A stretch of 64,000 bases of DNA from Ursus arctos (GCF_023065955.2 NC_079873.1:95394128-95458127); one strand, 5' to 3'. Shown: positions 1 through 12,303, counted from the first letter of the stretch. The notes: generated by a model not told the origin, from the letters alone. Numbers and translations: made by a program.

Positions 1-282
1 AAATAAACTGCCTCCAGCTATTGAGTTCCTGGCCAGTCTCTTTCATAGTTCATTATGAGACCTTCAGCAATTAAGTTAACCGGAAATTCATTTATTGCAA
101 GAGTTATAATTACTGAGTCCCCTTTTCTTCTGTAGGTTAGATGATCTTAGTCACTTCAACTGTGCTTCTTGTGATGTGGTTCCTTGATTCTATCCAATCC
201 TAGGTTCTGTGGTTAGTTTCACAAATGGTTTCCATTGGGGATTTATGCTGTTTACATTTTAGATGAGGAAGTTCTCCGTACT

Positions 283-437
283 TGTAGGATGCTCTTGCAC
301 ATTGCAAGGGGTTTATTATCTCTGGCCCCTACCCAGTGGATGCTGGTAGCTCTCCTTGGTCACTCCGACAACCCCAAGTACCCCCAACACATTTCCATAT
401 GCTCACCGGGGGGCAACGCTGCCTCTAGATGAGAATA
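283..437 (-). mobile_element. hAT-Charlie-type non-autonomous DNA transposon fragment (MER5/MER58-like)
   Basis: In the plus direction this reads as the reverse complement of a common mammalian hAT MITE: a 'tgtaggatg...' stretch, 'tctggcccctacccagtggatgc', then a 'ctccgacaacc' block and a 'ccggggggcaa' block near the right end. The outer terminal repeats are too worn to place the ends exactly. The family assignment rests on remembered consensus sequence. No transposase is present; these short elements depended on autonomous hAT transposases. Confidence 0.55.
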
Positions 438-3077
438 ATCATAACTAAAGACTGAATCTTATGAAGAATAACCACTCTATTTATTGGATTAGTTTCCTAA
501 TGCACCCTTTCTGTGGGCTTCGTAATTACTGATACTGCATTTCTCTTCAGCAGTTATACTGGTAGTTTTGTGGAGCCACGACATAGTATTGACTTAGTTG
601 AATTTGTTCATAGAAAACGGTAAAACATTTTTACGTGTTATATCTGTTTTGTACCTATATCTGGTTTTTGGAATACAGGTGTGCTACTTTATTTCTATTC
701 TCGTACATCTTCTTATATCTTGATTGTTTTAACCCATGTACAAGGTATTCTTTCAATTACCTATGCACTTGGAATTTTGACCTATAGATTGTGTCTTCGT
801 TCGAGTTACTGATTTACCATGTTGCAGAGGATTAGGTGAACGTCAAGGACCTTGTATGTTATTGTAGACCTCCTTCCAGATTGACACTGAGCCAGTGGTC
901 AGCATCAATCAGTTAAGGTTGTACATCACTTTATTATTATCTAGACATCCTGCGTTTCTTCATCTTGTCCGTGAAGGTATGATGAAATTCCTTTTTGAGA
1001 ATGCCTGATACAATCAGGAATCATTCTGGAAAAATATTTTCTCTGTTCTGCCACTTCAAAGTGCTTTGCGTATAACTGTCAGCTTTAAGGGTCATTATTT
1101 CATAGACCGTTCTATTAGTGGGTAGAAATTACATGAAAATAAGAAATTTGGTAAGTGATTTAGGGTATAGTAATTTTATTGATTCCAACATTCATGAGTT
1201 ATACCAAGATGAACCAGACCTTTCAGGTCTGTATTTGAAATAAGTCCTAGTTTGAGACTGAGATTCCGACTTCAGGGTTCCTGAGAAGGTTCAAATATAC
1301 ACCCCACCCCAACTCACCCAGTCACTCTCTAAACCCAGAAATCTCTTCAATAATGGGAGATGATAAATTCTGTTATTTCCCCAGTGGAGAGAGACGTTGA
1401 AATTCACTCACCACTGGGAAAAGAAAACGATATCGTACCCTATTGGAGGTATTAATGACAATGCAGTTTCTTTCATGGGAGCAAATTTTGATAAAAGGAG
1501 GGAAGAGAATGAAGAGACTGGTTCCTTGTTTCGAGGCAAGATTGATTGTAGGCGGTGGGCAAGTAGGAAGGATGAAAAGTACAGAAAGGGAGAGACTGCT
1601 ACCGTAGAACTTTTCTCCACTTGGCAGTCAGGACTTGCATCAACTCTGTCCTCTACCGAATGTCTATAGAGCATGAGATTTCTGCGTGTTAGAATTAGAC
1701 TCTGAAGGTATTTTCAAAAGCATGTGTATTTTCACTGTTTAGAGATACCCATTTATCTCATTCTGATCTGCAGTCACCTACCAGAGAGCAGGTGTTGAAG
1801 CCAGAGGGCTTCTTGGGAAGCAGTGGCAGGGGAACAGGAGGACAATGACTACTTGGGCAGGGCGTAGAAGCCCAGAGGAGCTACAGTGATTTAGTAACAG
1901 GAGCAACTGGGTTGCTGAAGGACACACATTATTTAATTAGCGATTTCAGGCTTTTGCCCAGAGCGCGGCTTTCCATATGGCCAGAATCTGCACCCCGTGC
2001 TCCGGTTTGGGCACAGGTCTAGGCCTGAAAGTTCCCCCTCGGGGTGGCTCTGCCTCTCCAGTTTTTCTCTAGTTTGCGTTTTTGCTATTGCAGGCTTCTG
2101 TACAAAGCTTTACTGGCGATGTGAGTTTTTGCACACTTCTCTCTAAAGGCTCGACGTTGATGGATTTGGCTGCACTTTTTGTGTTACATGCAGCATTAAA
2201 TAATCTACCTGTGTGTCTTTTTCCGTTTTTTCTTTTCCATTTTTAATTTTGAAACGGAAGTCGGTCCTCTGGCTGAGTGGCAGAGAGGGCTCTTCTGTTC
2301 TTGAATGATCTGGCCCCCTTCTCCTTAGCTCTCTTCTTCCTTGCTTCGGCCCTTGGCTTCCTCAGTTGCTCTGCCTGCTAGGATTGAGTTAATGGATTCT
2401 AGCTAAAGGAGCTACAAAGGAGCCTCGAAGAAGTGAAGTGAAATTAGTGGTGAGCTTGTTCTAGAAACAAGGTCCACTGACCCTGGTCCACGGGGCTTTC
2501 TGTGGCACCATTGTGCTGAGAACATTCACAGGAATGTTTCTGGTGGTTTCACAGTTGTCTTCCATATCTTTCATCTCGTGGCAGTGCTACCCCCAGTACA
2601 CAGCAGGCGACCAAGGGAGATGGCACCAGAGATGGTGGCAAAGATAATTTGTTGACTGTGTGGCCATACTCCCCTGACATTTATTTTTTTTCTTGTGAGG
2701 CATGTTTGACACAAAGGAAGTCAAGTTGAATTTCCGTTCTGTACCATTTGCTCCCATTTCTCTCTCTTTTCATCTGGTGTCATCACCACTGCCCTCATCC
2801 TGTACACAATTGTCTCAGGCTACCCCTGCAATGCATGAGGTCCCCCTATTCTTCTCCTACCCCCATATTACCTCAAGTTTCAGTCTTCTTCCTTCCGTCC
2901 TAAGTAAAATTCTACATAAGAGTCAACTTATCTACGAAGTCTGTCTTTGTTAATTGAGCTATTAGGAGCTCATGGGTCAATATGTTCATATTATGTGTTT
3001 TTAACAATGGGATATTGGTAGTAGCGGTTTAACAGAAGACGCATGAACCATTCAGAAGGATTGATAAAAATATGTCC
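438..3077. other. Unrecognised non-coding stretch
   Basis: I see no convincing gene or named repeat here. Overlapping frames exist on both strands at about 1397-1674 (90 and 88 residues), but they have no recognisable motif and nothing supports translation. The sequence is ordinary, moderately AT-rich mammalian DNA. A poly-T run interrupts it near 2686-2693. Old repeats too diverged to recognise by eye may be present. Confidence 0.5.
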
Positions 3078-3206
3078 CTTACTAGGACCTACCACAGATT
3101 TTCTGAAGTAGGGACTCAGCAGGCTGGGACCTGAGAATCTACATGGTGATCAAGTTCTTAGGTCATTCTGAAGCATACAAACAGTTGAGGACTACTTTCC
3201 TATATA
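3078..3206 (+). mobile_element. MER5A-like hAT MITE fragment
   Basis: The segment 'cacagattttctgaagtagggactc ... ggacctgagaatctacatggtgatcaagttc' follows the central part of the MER5A consensus (pyrimidine-rich block, 'tttctgattcagtaggtct', 'cctgagaatttgcatttctaacaagttc'). Both ends are degraded, and terminal inverted repeats are not visible. It is non-coding. Confidence 0.55.
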
Positions 3207-5814
3207 GCATTTTCTGCAGGTGTGTAAACATGTTAGCAGGTAGCATTGGTTATTGTTGGTCTGGCTAATGTTTTTTGCCCTCAGAATTGCATTTCATGTG
3301 TCATTGTTTTCCTCACCCTCCCATCCCCCGTGATTCATACATTGGACTGGAGTCTTTATCTGAGGCTGGATTTATCTTCTCAAGAATCTTGGGCTTCTTC
3401 TCTTGTATGCTGAATGCATATATACAACCTGTGAATTTTTGTCTGGGAAAAGTTCTGATTTCCATGTCTAGCTATAGTGTATGACATACACTGTGTTTGA
3501 TAAATATCTTTTAAATGAACAACTGCTTCACACGGGGAAAGCATTCTCTTTCACCATAACAAGGGAGCACAACTCATTCCTCTATGATTTGGAAGCAGCT
3601 GTGATGTGAAAGAAAGGGAGAGTGGTAGGTAAATGGGCAGGTTTTCCAAAGAAGGCTATATTTTATTTTTGTATTTTGCATTCTTGTTTTTGTCTCTGGG
3701 GAGATTCATACTTCATGGGTATCCTGGAACATGAGATAGGAAAAAGAAGAAACTAAGAATAGATTATTAAGCTGTTTCTCCCTTCGGCTCCTGTGTAATC
3801 TTTTCACATGGACAGATGTTTTAAAACTTGGGTAATCTGGATTCGAGGAAGAGATACATAGTAAATGAAAATAGGACTCAAATGCCACCTTACAGCCATG
3901 GGGCTATTTCTTGCCTGTTCTCAGAATTGGTCTCATAACTTATCTTCTTAGTTTTATGTTATGCAGTGGATAGATAGACTCTTTCTTGTTACAGAGAAGT
4001 CAGGCTAACCTATGTAAGGTATCTTCTCACCATGTAAACTGCAGAGCTGCTCTGTGGCGCTTCTGTGGCCTGGGCAAGGGTAATCAGTGACAGGGAAGTC
4101 ACACCCTCTGCCCGTTGCACATCATTTTATAACATTATGGCATGCTTATTCCTTTCCACCTGTTACCTATCAATGAAGATGATCAATTTTGAAGTTTTGA
4201 GAAATGTTACTCTAAATTCCATGTGTTTCATAGGGCCTTCAAATCTTTCTACTGGGTAGATTTACTGGGATCCTCGGTTCACTCATATCATAATACTGAT
4301 TATGACCAAAGGGGTGAAACTGGTGATTGTCCTGGTTGATATAGGAGAGCAAGTGGTGATAGGTGCTTATTAGCAATGCTCAGCCAGAGCAGGCTGATTG
4401 GTTCTTTGGCAAATTCGCTCACCTACATTTTACAGATAAACATTTAAAGCTTAAAAATGTCACATTAAAAATCAAGTCAAAATGTTTTATTCATGTTGCA
4501 CAGTGAGTTTTAAAAGCATAAATTCCCAATTAAGTTAATTTTTACAAACATCTGAAAGCATCATCTTTAGTAATGTAGGGGTTCAGAACTAATCACCCCA
4601 AGATTTGCATGCAGATTATTTCTAGCTGCAAACAATCAAAGGTAAAGAGACTCAAAAAGACCTTCCTCCTATCTGCTCAACAGAATTTTCATGGTGTACT
4701 AACTCCAGGAAGAGCAGTATCGCCATAAATAACTACATCATGATATGTATATGAATTTGGGTTAGTAGACAGGGTGCAACTTAACAAATCTATTAGTTAA
4801 AATTCCTTTCTATGTCCCATTGTTTCTCTGTGGCCCAACAAATATTGGTTTACCAAACATTTACTCTTTTTCATCTTCCTCTTAATTACTTTCGTTCCTT
4901 TTGTCGTCCCAGGCCCCTGCTCCCTCTCCTTAGTTTAGGATGACATATACCTCCTTCTGCCTGTCTCTAAAATCTCTCCTGTTTATGTGGATTCACGTTA
5001 AATATGTAATTAATTTTTATTTTCTCCTGTTAATTTACCTCCTGTCAATTTAATTCTTAGACCAGTCAGAAGACCACCCTTAAATGGTAGAGAAAAAATT
5101 TTCTACCCTTTAAGTAACTTTATTGGTTTTTCATTAGCAAATGGGGAGCGATTAGGTAAATGGATCATAGAGGCTCTTCCCCCCCCCTGATACCATGAAT
5201 TACAGAAACCAGTGAAATACGAAGGCATGATAATATTTAAGCTTTTCCCCTTAGCACTGGTCGTATGCAGGTAAGGAAGGGACCATGGCTGCTGTAAGTC
5301 GCAGAGGCATCTCTCTGCCTGTTTCGAGTAGACAGCCTCATTTGAGATTTTGGGAAGAGTAATTCTCTTCTTAATGAGACTCTAATGAGGTGATAGGTTA
5401 TTGATGTAATTTTATGCTCATCACACTCTGCTCTGAAGCGCCAAGCGTTTTCTTCACCATCACCATTATCATCTTAGTGAACGTGATGACCGCGCAGGGC
5501 CACACTGCCTCACTCTCCGGCAGTCCTGACCCCCTTGCTGTTGCTGGCATTTTTTGGATGAACATCAGGTTCTCCAGCAACTGTGCGTCTGGGATTACAT
5601 AGAGTGAGTCAGAGTTTTGAGTCATGAAAATGCAGAAATTGAGCATGCAGGAATCTAATAAGTTAGAAGTACAGAGAAATGGCGATGAGAGACCACATAG
5701 GCCAGAGAGGACAGAGCGAGGGAGACAGAGGAGCTAGGTGTCTTTTGACATTCTGGGTCATATCGGGTGTAATACTTCTTGCAATAGGATTTTATGAGAA
5801 TGTCCTTCAGTCAT
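3207..5814. other. Unrecognised non-coding stretch
   Basis: No gene and no confidently named repeat. Open frames here (at most 82 residues, for example 5398-5646 on the minus strand) lack any recognisable domain and overlap frames on the other strand. The stretch ends at the target-site duplication of the SINE at 5826. Confidence 0.45.
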
Positions 5815-5825
5815 AAAATAAATCT

Positions 5826-6040
5826 CCTATTGTTTTTTTTTCTTTTTTTTTAAGAGTGCGAGAGGGGCAGGGGGTAGAGGGAGAGGGAGAGAGAATATTA
5901 AGCAGGCTCCTCGCCCAGTGGAGAGTCCAGCGTGGGCCTCGATCTCAGAACCCTGACATCATGACCTGAGCCAAATCAAGAGTTAGATGCTCAACCGACT
6001 GAGCCACTCCGGCCCCCCTCCTTTTTTTTTTTTTTTTTTT
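5826..6040 (-). mobile_element. CAN-SINE (SINEC), minus strand, with T runs on both sides
   Basis: Read on the minus strand this is a carnivore tRNA-derived SINE: the head 'gagccactccggcccc' marks the right side, and the purine-rich body and T-rich tail lie to the left. An 11-bp direct repeat AAAATAAATCT flanks it (5815-5825 and 6041-6051), the mark of L1-assisted target-primed insertion. Unusually, about 18 T residues (6022-6040) lie between the SINE head and the right-hand duplication, where only the head should meet the target. The head and A/B-box region have many substitutions, so it is an older copy. Confidence 0.85.
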
Positions 6041-6169
6041 AAAATAAATCTACTTTTAGTGGGTCTCTGATCCTTGCCACTTATCAGTCTGTGGGTAGGA
6101 TTAATTTGAACTCGGTACGCAAAAGTTTATAGTCTTCTTCCAAAAGGTTTTCATATTTATTATCTCCCT

Positions 6170-6340
6170 TGTTCCCTATAACAATCCCCTGTCCGAAATA
6201 GGGTGGGAATGATAACTGCTTTGAGAGCTAGGGAAACTGAGGCCTCAAATAGGAAATGGGCTTGCCTGAAGTTAAAAAGCTAAGTAGAGGGACAGCCACG
6301 CCTAAAACTGAACTTCTTCTGGTTCCTGTGCCTCTTGCTT
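6170..6340 (-). mobile_element. MIR SINE fragment
   Basis: The segment 'gctagggaaactgaggcctc ... gcctgaagttaaaaagctaag' matches the antisense MIR core (gaggaaactgaggc..., acttgcccaaggtcacacagctag). It is strongly diverged, as expected for this old mammal-wide tRNA-derived SINE. No target duplication survives. Confidence 0.6.
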
Positions 6341-7070
6341 GGCACTTACTAGACACCCAGTGATTATCTGTAGAGCGATAGACAAATCGACATGGAACTG
6401 GGTGATTCCAGGCGGGATGATAAAACAAAGTAGCTGGTCTTGTAATAGCCATGAGTGTTCTAAAGGAACCCTAACAAAAGCAAGCCCCTGGAGTCTCTAG
6501 CAGATCTTCCCATTTGAACTCACTCATGGAAGGAGAGGCAGTATATTGTCCCCTTGTGCCTCTACCAGAGCGTGCAGATCAGATCTAGCCTTTGACCACA
6601 CTTACCTTACCACACCTCTCTGAAGCTGCTGCCAGTGGAGACATCATTTATGTGTCTCAGTTTGGCGCTAGAATACCTTAAAATTTAAAAAACAAAATCA
6701 TCCCTGGGGCGAAACGTTGAATGCCAGCTCCATTAGAAAAAAATGTATCTAGGCCAAGTACAAAGTTCTGAAAATTATGTTTTAGAACCAGATTGCTGCC
6801 AGGACCTAGCTTTGCATGGAATATTTAGAGCTAGAAATTGGTGTATCCCTTTAACTGTTGGACAGTTGCCACCTTTGCAAGCAAGACAAGACAGAGTCTG
6901 GTTTTTAAAGTATTGCGTATGTTTCTGTGCACTGTTTTACTTTCTTTTCTATGTAATGACTGAATTTGTCTTTTGAAAAACACGTAATGAGGTGTGTGTG
7001 TTTTCGGGGGAGACATGTGGAGATGGTCTTCAGTGTGAGTTCATGATATATTAATAGGTGTTAGAATAGA
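6341..7070. other. Unrecognised non-coding stretch
   Basis: No gene or named repeat can be supported. Short frames of 61-77 residues on both strands overlap each other around 6743-7016 and have no motif. Confidence 0.4.
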
Positions 7071-7085
7071 AAATTCATAGTGTCT

Positions 7086-7170
7086 TTTTTTTTTTAATGA
7101 TTGTATTTATTTATTTGAGAGAGAGCAAGAGTGAGAGATGTGTAACCAGCTGAGACACCCAGGCGCCCCC
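7086..7170 (-). mobile_element. Internally deleted CAN-SINE with TSD
   Basis: A T run and the 'tgtatttatttatttgagagagag' tail region are joined almost directly to the head 'cagctgagacacccaggcgcccc', so most of the SINE body is missing. It is flanked by AATTCATAGTGTCT on the left (7072-7085) and AATTCATAGTATCT on the right (about 7173-7186). That shows it inserted as one unit and was shortened before or after insertion. Confidence 0.8.
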
Positions 7171-7620
7171 ATAATTCATAGTATCTTAAGAGCATACAGG
7201 TCTCACTCATTATTTCACGTGGTCTCTGAAAGATTTCTGTTGCCCATTTAAATAAAAGAAAACAAAGCAGCATGGAGCATAGCGCTATTATTCTTTTCCT
7301 TTTCTTTATAAATAAATCAGAATTGAAGAGTATTGCTAAGGAGAGAAGCATCCTACAAATGTGGTCTAGTTAGAAAATCTGGATTCAAAAGCATGGGTTG
7401 TAAAAGAGGTAGTTATTAAAGTTTCTGAGAAATATTGCTGTTAAAAAAAAGCCTACTTAAGCTTTTCAGAAATCGGCTTTCCTGAACTTTTGTGATCATG
7501 GCACCCACTTCTACACAGAACACCTGTTAGCATATCAGCTCCCTTTTGGGGAACACTGGGGTAGACTATAGGTTGCCTGAGGAGATAGGGTGAGAGACAA
7601 GATTAGAAAAGTAGACTGGG

Positions 7621-7828
7621 GGGGGGGCGCCTGGATGGCTCAACTGTTAAGCATCTGCGTTTGGCTCAGGTCATGATCCCAGGGTCCTGGGATCTAGCCC
7701 GACATCTGGCTTCCTGCTTGGCGGGAAGCCTGTTTCTCCCTCTCCCACTCCCCCTGCTTGTGTTCCCTCTCTTGCTGTCTCTCTGTCAAATAAATAAATA
7801 AAAGCTTAAAAGAAATAAAAATAAAAAG
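7621..7828 (+). mobile_element. CAN-SINE, plus strand, with TSD
   Basis: Starts with a G run and 'gcgcctggatggctcaactgttaag', continues through a CT-rich body 'ctccctctcccactccccc', and ends in 'caaataaataaataaaagctt' plus an A-rich tail. The target sequence GTAGACTGGG is duplicated at 7611-7620 and again after the tail at about 7833-7842. The frame on its opposite strand (7694-7888) is only the SINE body read backwards. Confidence 0.92.
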
Positions 7829-8169
7829 AAACGTAGACTGGGAACATATTACAGTTTCCAGTGCTATGCTAAGAGGATTCAAATTCATTGTATAAGTAAT
7901 GGGGTCATTATTTAGCTTTTTTTTCTCCTTTCATAGCTTCCCCGCTTGTCTCTATACTTCCATTCATTCTCCTTTTCAGTCCGTCTGGAGTAGCAGAGTT
8001 AGACTACCTTTCCTAAAATTGTTTCCATCATTTGTCTGTTCTATTAAACCTAAGTGGTCCTTTTCAGGACCCTACACTTTGGTGTCTTTTCATCTTCAGA
8101 CAGATTTTTTGATAAACTACCTTGTGTTGCTCTCCATAGGTACCTATGTATCATTTTAAAAAATCCTAT

Positions 8170-8345
8170 TTTAAAGTGGTTTTCAGTCTTCGGTATACGT
8201 GAGAATGGCCTAGGGAGTTTGTAAAAATCCCTTTGTTCTATCCTGCAGATTCTATCAGATTCTCTAGGGGTGGGGAGCAGCAATTAGTCATGTATTAAAC
8301 TTCCTAGATGATCCCACAGTGCAGTCATATTTGAGAACCAGAGCC
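8170..8345 (+). mobile_element. MER5A/MER20-like hAT MITE
   Basis: The unit begins 'agtggttttcagtcttcggta', which resembles the hAT terminus 'cagtggttctcaaac', and ends 'tatttgagaaccaga', the matching inverted terminus. The interior 'gattctctaggggtggggagcag' fits the 'ggtctggggtggggc' centre of this group. The length of about 175 bp agrees with a near-complete non-autonomous element. Confidence 0.65.
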
Positions 8346-8784
8346 CTGAAATCCGGCTTGAAGCTTAGCTCATAGTATATACTCACTTGAGACTTGTTGC
8401 AGTCATTGTGTTCATATCACATTGATCAATTTCCTCGGAGCTTCCACTTACTTACTAAGAGGAGATTCTGACTCTCCTCTTGCAAAATCGAAGTTGTCAG
8501 TTTTGTACTTGAAAAGCAGAAATTACTTGATTAATAAATATTCTGGTTTTTTGAATCAAATCAGAAGTACAACAGGAATTTCCAAGACCAAAGAACTATT
8601 GAAGCTTTATAGGGAAACTGATTGCAGTTATCTTTGTCCGTCAGTTTGACTGATTACAGCATACACGTACTGAAGTACACTTCAAGCAGAAAGTTTGTCT
8701 GAAGCCTTGCTGTTACATCTCTTGTGAAGTAACTTAAGATTGAGCCCCCAGAGAACTGTGAACTGCTCTTTGAAAGCAGCAAGT
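8346..8784. other. Unrecognised non-coding stretch
   Basis: No supported gene or repeat. A 75-residue frame at 8422-8649 has no recognisable feature and no sign of an exon. Confidence 0.4.
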
Positions 8785-8785
8785 T

Positions 8786-8834
8786 CTAGTAAATAGATCC
8801 AGTAAATAGATCTAGTAAATAGATCTAGTAAATA
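8786..8834. repeat. 13-bp minisatellite, about 3.7 copies
   Basis: The unit TAGTAAATAGATC is repeated head to tail with a single C/T variant in the second copy and a partial last copy ending 'tagtaaata'. Units are contiguous with no spacers, so it is a simple tandem repeat and not an array of the CRISPR kind. Confidence 0.9.
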
Positions 8835-8880
8835 CACAACATTGGAGAAATCAGATGAGCATTCATTCTTGGTGTGTAGT

Positions 8881-9243
8881 AATACAGGCATAACTCTCAG
8901 ATTTTGCAGGGTCGGTTCCATACCGCCACAATAAAGGGAATTTCCCAGTAAAGTGAGTGCAGTGAACTTTTGGGTTTCCCAGTGTGCATAGAAGTTATTT
9001 TTACATTATATTGTGGTCTAATATGTGTACAGTGGCATTATATCTGGAAAAAAGGAAGTACGGATCTCAATGAAAAAAGGCTTCATTGCTAAAAATTCGC
9101 CATCACCTGAGCTTTCAGTGAGTCGTTATCTCTTTGCTGGCAGAGGGTCTTGCCTTGACATCAGTGGATGCTGACTGATAGAGGTGTTGGTTGCTGCAGG
9201 TTGGGGTGGCAGTGGCAATTTTTAAAAAGAAGACAACAATGGT
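8881..9243 (-). mobile_element. Tigger (pogo/Tc1-mariner) DNA transposon 3' fragment
   Basis: The plus strand shows 'gggtcggttccataccgccacaataaaggg', 'tttgggtttcccagtg', 'cctgagctttcagtgagtcgttatctctttgctgg' and 'gcaggttggggtggcagtggcaattt'. In the Tigger consensus as I remember it, this is the terminus plus the end of the transposase frame read in antisense. The transposase part has stops and is not functional. Confidence 0.75.
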
Positions 9244-9379
9244 TGTGATTTTTGTAATCTCTTAATGTGTAATCCAGGTAGAGAATGATTATCAATTTTG
9301 TCTCTCAAATAACTTTTGATTTCTTTTTTCTTTCATGCCTATTATTTTTAAATATTGTTGGAGGTGGTAAAGCTTCCTG

Positions 9380-9815
9380 CTCCCTGGTTTGGTTCTTTGG
9401 CTGCTGTAACAATCAGAGTAACAGGACAGGTTAGGAGAAAAACAAGGTAGTTTTCTATGTACAGGGTCCTCAAAGATATGAGACCCACTTTCAGGAGTTG
9501 AGGCTTGTGTGATTTTACTGAGCTTTAAGGGGAAGAGGGTAGGAGGTTGGGCTTCAAAGGGGAGGAAGACAACATAGGAGACTCCAAGAATAAATGTTTG
9601 GTAAACAAATGTTTGCCATTCCTTTTGGAAATGTCCTTCAGATATTTAAGAAAAAAGGTATTTTTTTGGTAATAGCACTCCTTAAATTTTTTTAGGCTGC
9701 TAAGGGGAAGCTAAAAAGCTCTTCTTGAGTCTGTTTGGCCTTAATCATCTTTATCTTGAAATAATTCCCATACCGAAGTAGCACATTATGGGGCTGCTTA
9801 CAGTGAACCCCATCA
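9380..9815 (-). mobile_element. ERVL-class LTR fragment (name uncertain)
   Basis: The left part 'ggacaggttaggagaaaaacaaggtag' and the right part 'cttgaaataattcccataccgaag...tatggggctgc' resemble the layout of the LTRs at 13.6-15 kb. There, 'ggagaaaaacagacaca' lies at the left and 'cctgaaataatccttatgctaagg' at the right. In this orientation the U5 side lies left. Endpoints and family are uncertain, and no coding remnant is visible. Confidence 0.45.
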
Positions 9816-10240
9816 AATGTTTTCCCACTGCATACAGAATATAGGCCACACTCCTTAACAGGGCTTACGAGGTCCTCACAGTCTCATTATGTTCATTCAT
9901 TCTTTCAATAAAATCTGTGGATATTGGTCATTGTACGATAATGGGAATGTCCTCATGCCACTTAACTTTCCCCTTCATAATGGTTAAAGTGATAAAATTT
10001 ATGTTACGTATCTTTTACCACTATGATTAGAAAAAATTTTATTGAGTTCTTACTAAGTGTCAGGCATCCCCCAGTATCATCAGACTTCTTGCCTTTTTTT
10101 TTTTTCCCAACACACCTGGCTTTTTCCTATTCATTGTCTGAAATGTCTTTCTCTTCCCTTATTCATAAACTCCCCATTGCCATTAAAGATATAAGTAAAT
10201 GTTTCTTCCTACACCAAGCCTTCTGAAATTGCTAGGTACA
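9816..10240 (+). mobile_element. L2 LINE fragments
   Basis: 'actgcatacagaatataggccacactcctta...cttacgaggtcctcacagtctc' and 'ctgaaatgtctttctcttcccttattca...accaagccttctgaaattgctagg' follow the sense 3' part of L2 (ORF2 C-terminal/3' region). Between them, about 10030-10065 reads like the opposite-strand L2 3' end ('tattgagttcttactaagtgtcaggca'), so more than one fragment may be present. Strongly diverged. Confidence 0.5.
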
Positions 10241-12189
10241 AAGGAACTTGTCACCTTAAGGATATAAATGAGAATGCATCTCTTTTAGCCCCACTGAACT
10301 ATGTTCCTCAGAAAGAGGACTGTTTCTTCTATCTTCAGTTTTTGTTTTGATTTCATTCCCACCTTGCGGTGTTGGGGGTGGAAGTGTGAATTTTGAGGGA
10401 CCGGTGCTGGGGAAGGCAGGGGGCAACACTTAATATCCGAGGACCAGGCAAAGCCACAGTTCGTAGGGGAATGCCAGTGCTTAAACGTCAGGGCCATATC
10501 ACACAGGTCGAGTGCCAAAGAGTTCAGAGTTGGTTAAGATGTGATCCAAAGTCCTTCTCCCACTGACCTGCCACAAGCAGCTTAATTCCCTATTATTAGA
10601 GGTCTACTGTTGTGCTCAAGGCATAATGGGTCCCGGAAATGAACTCCTGTGAAAAACACCTTTACCTACAGGATATGTATCCTCTTCGTCTCCTATGGCG
10701 TCATTTTGCACAAATGAATTCGATTTTCCAGTTATCGCTTTTTAGACTGATGATTCAGAGCCTGAGTGATGTTTCAGTAAGGAAAGGGAAGGCTTTTTCA
10801 TGTTCTAGGAGCAGATCTGGGGGATGGGGGGCACAGGAGAGCTGTGGGCTCCTAGGACAGTTGACGACAAAAACCATGAAAATCCACTTTCCCTTTGTCC
10901 ATGTCCTGTTCAGAGCCGACTCTGTATGCAAAGGAATTGTGGTCCGAACTCTGATCCCTTGGAATTTGGTCACTATTTGAATAAAATGGATCTTTAAGGA
11001 AATGAACGCCATAGAAAAGTCTGGAAATGTGAATATTACTATCAGCAGCAAAAAGTAGACAAAAAGGTCAATGGAGATGGGTTCAGCATATTCCTTTTGT
11101 CCCTGCAGTTAGGGTGGGAGGGAAGATGCATACTTCCTCCCCTAACCTGACCTTGTCTCGAGTGTTTAGAGAGCTTAATTCTTCACTTGCTTGTTTGCTT
11201 GTGTACAGTAGGTTTATTGCATTCCTCGTACTGAATTCTGAGTACTGTGAACACTTCTAATAATTGCAGGCATCTGTGGGAACAAGAGATGTTTCTGTGG
11301 CTTTGTGTGATTTTCGATGCTCTCTTGTTCCTGCTCTATGGCCATTCTTAAGTTAGACTCTTCAGATTTAAGGTCAATGAATATGCTGTCTGCTCCGAAT
11401 GACTGCAAGATACGTGTGTTGTAGTAAATGTCTATTTTTGCTCAGTTGTTACAGTTTGTGTGTGTGCCTGTGCGGGTGGGGGACAGCTTGTGCAAATGCT
11501 TCTCTGTAGACTTAAACAGTCTAGTAACAAGCAAATCTGTAAGTCCTTGCCATCCTCATTAGGAGACTCAGATGCATGTCAAATCACTTGGAAAACTGTA
11601 AACCACTTGATACATTGAAAGGATGCTAAGAAATACCGAAGTACCCTGGATAGCCCCTGAAAATTCTTCATTAGCAGGCTGAGCTAAGTGCAGAGACAAA
11701 AGAGCAAATTTCCTATTAGCTGTACTGACTGGAGGACACCAGTGGCATAATGAATCCAAGAGCAGCAGATAATTTAGACATCCTTGCTTGCTACTTGAGT
11801 CGGGGATTTACAGATTTACTTTTGTGTTTTATTGAAACCAATAGAAATTACCAGTTGTGTATCTCTGAGTACAGGTACGTAGGATATGGAGAAATGGTAG
11901 GTTAGGAATTAAATACACCTCCAGCTGATCTACGGAGTGGAGTATCTCTCATCAAAATACTGAGTCGGGAAGCCCGAGATCATTCCATGTGACACCTGTG
12001 TCCATATTGCCTCATAACGTTCTCCGTTTCTTTCCATGACACGTGGTTTATTGCTCTAACTAGATTATATGACGTAAAAACAAATCTTTTTTATGAAATG
12101 AAACTGTCATTTACTTAGACAAGTCTTGTGTGGTGATTATTTTCCTAGTCTCTTTCACAAACATTTTCTCACTGACTTCTTAGAGCATT
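10241..12189. other. Unrecognised non-coding stretch
   Basis: No named repeat or gene is supported. The longest frame, 10639-10980 (+, 113 residues), overlaps a 98-residue frame on the other strand. It has no domain, signal peptide or membrane segment that I recognise. A short GT-rich patch lies near 11453-11480. Confidence 0.45.
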
Positions 12190-12303
12190 CGTGTGAAATG
12201 AAATTTTTATCACTATTTTTATAGACGACATGCTGAGAGTTTAAGCAAACACGTGCAAGGTCACACCATGAGCCAGTAATGCACTGGGATTCAGAGCCAG
12301 GTA
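12190..12303 (-). mobile_element. MIR fragment
   Basis: 'tcactatttttatagacgacatgctgagag...gtgcaaggtcacaccatgagccag...gggattcagagccagg' matches the antisense MIR core, including the 'caaggtcacaca' signature. It is diverged and lacks a visible TSD. Confidence 0.65.

Noticed and set aside
1397..1674. Paired frames on opposite strands, 90 and 88 residues
   Set aside because: They are mirror shadows of one another with no motif, start context or exon signals.
8786..8834. Short regular repeat as a possible CRISPR-like array
   Set aside because: Units are contiguous without spacers, only about 3.7 copies, in a mammalian context. It is a minisatellite.
10639..10980. 113-residue frame on the plus strand
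   Set aside because: A 98-residue frame overlaps on the other strand. There is no domain, no splice context that I can support, and no composition shift.
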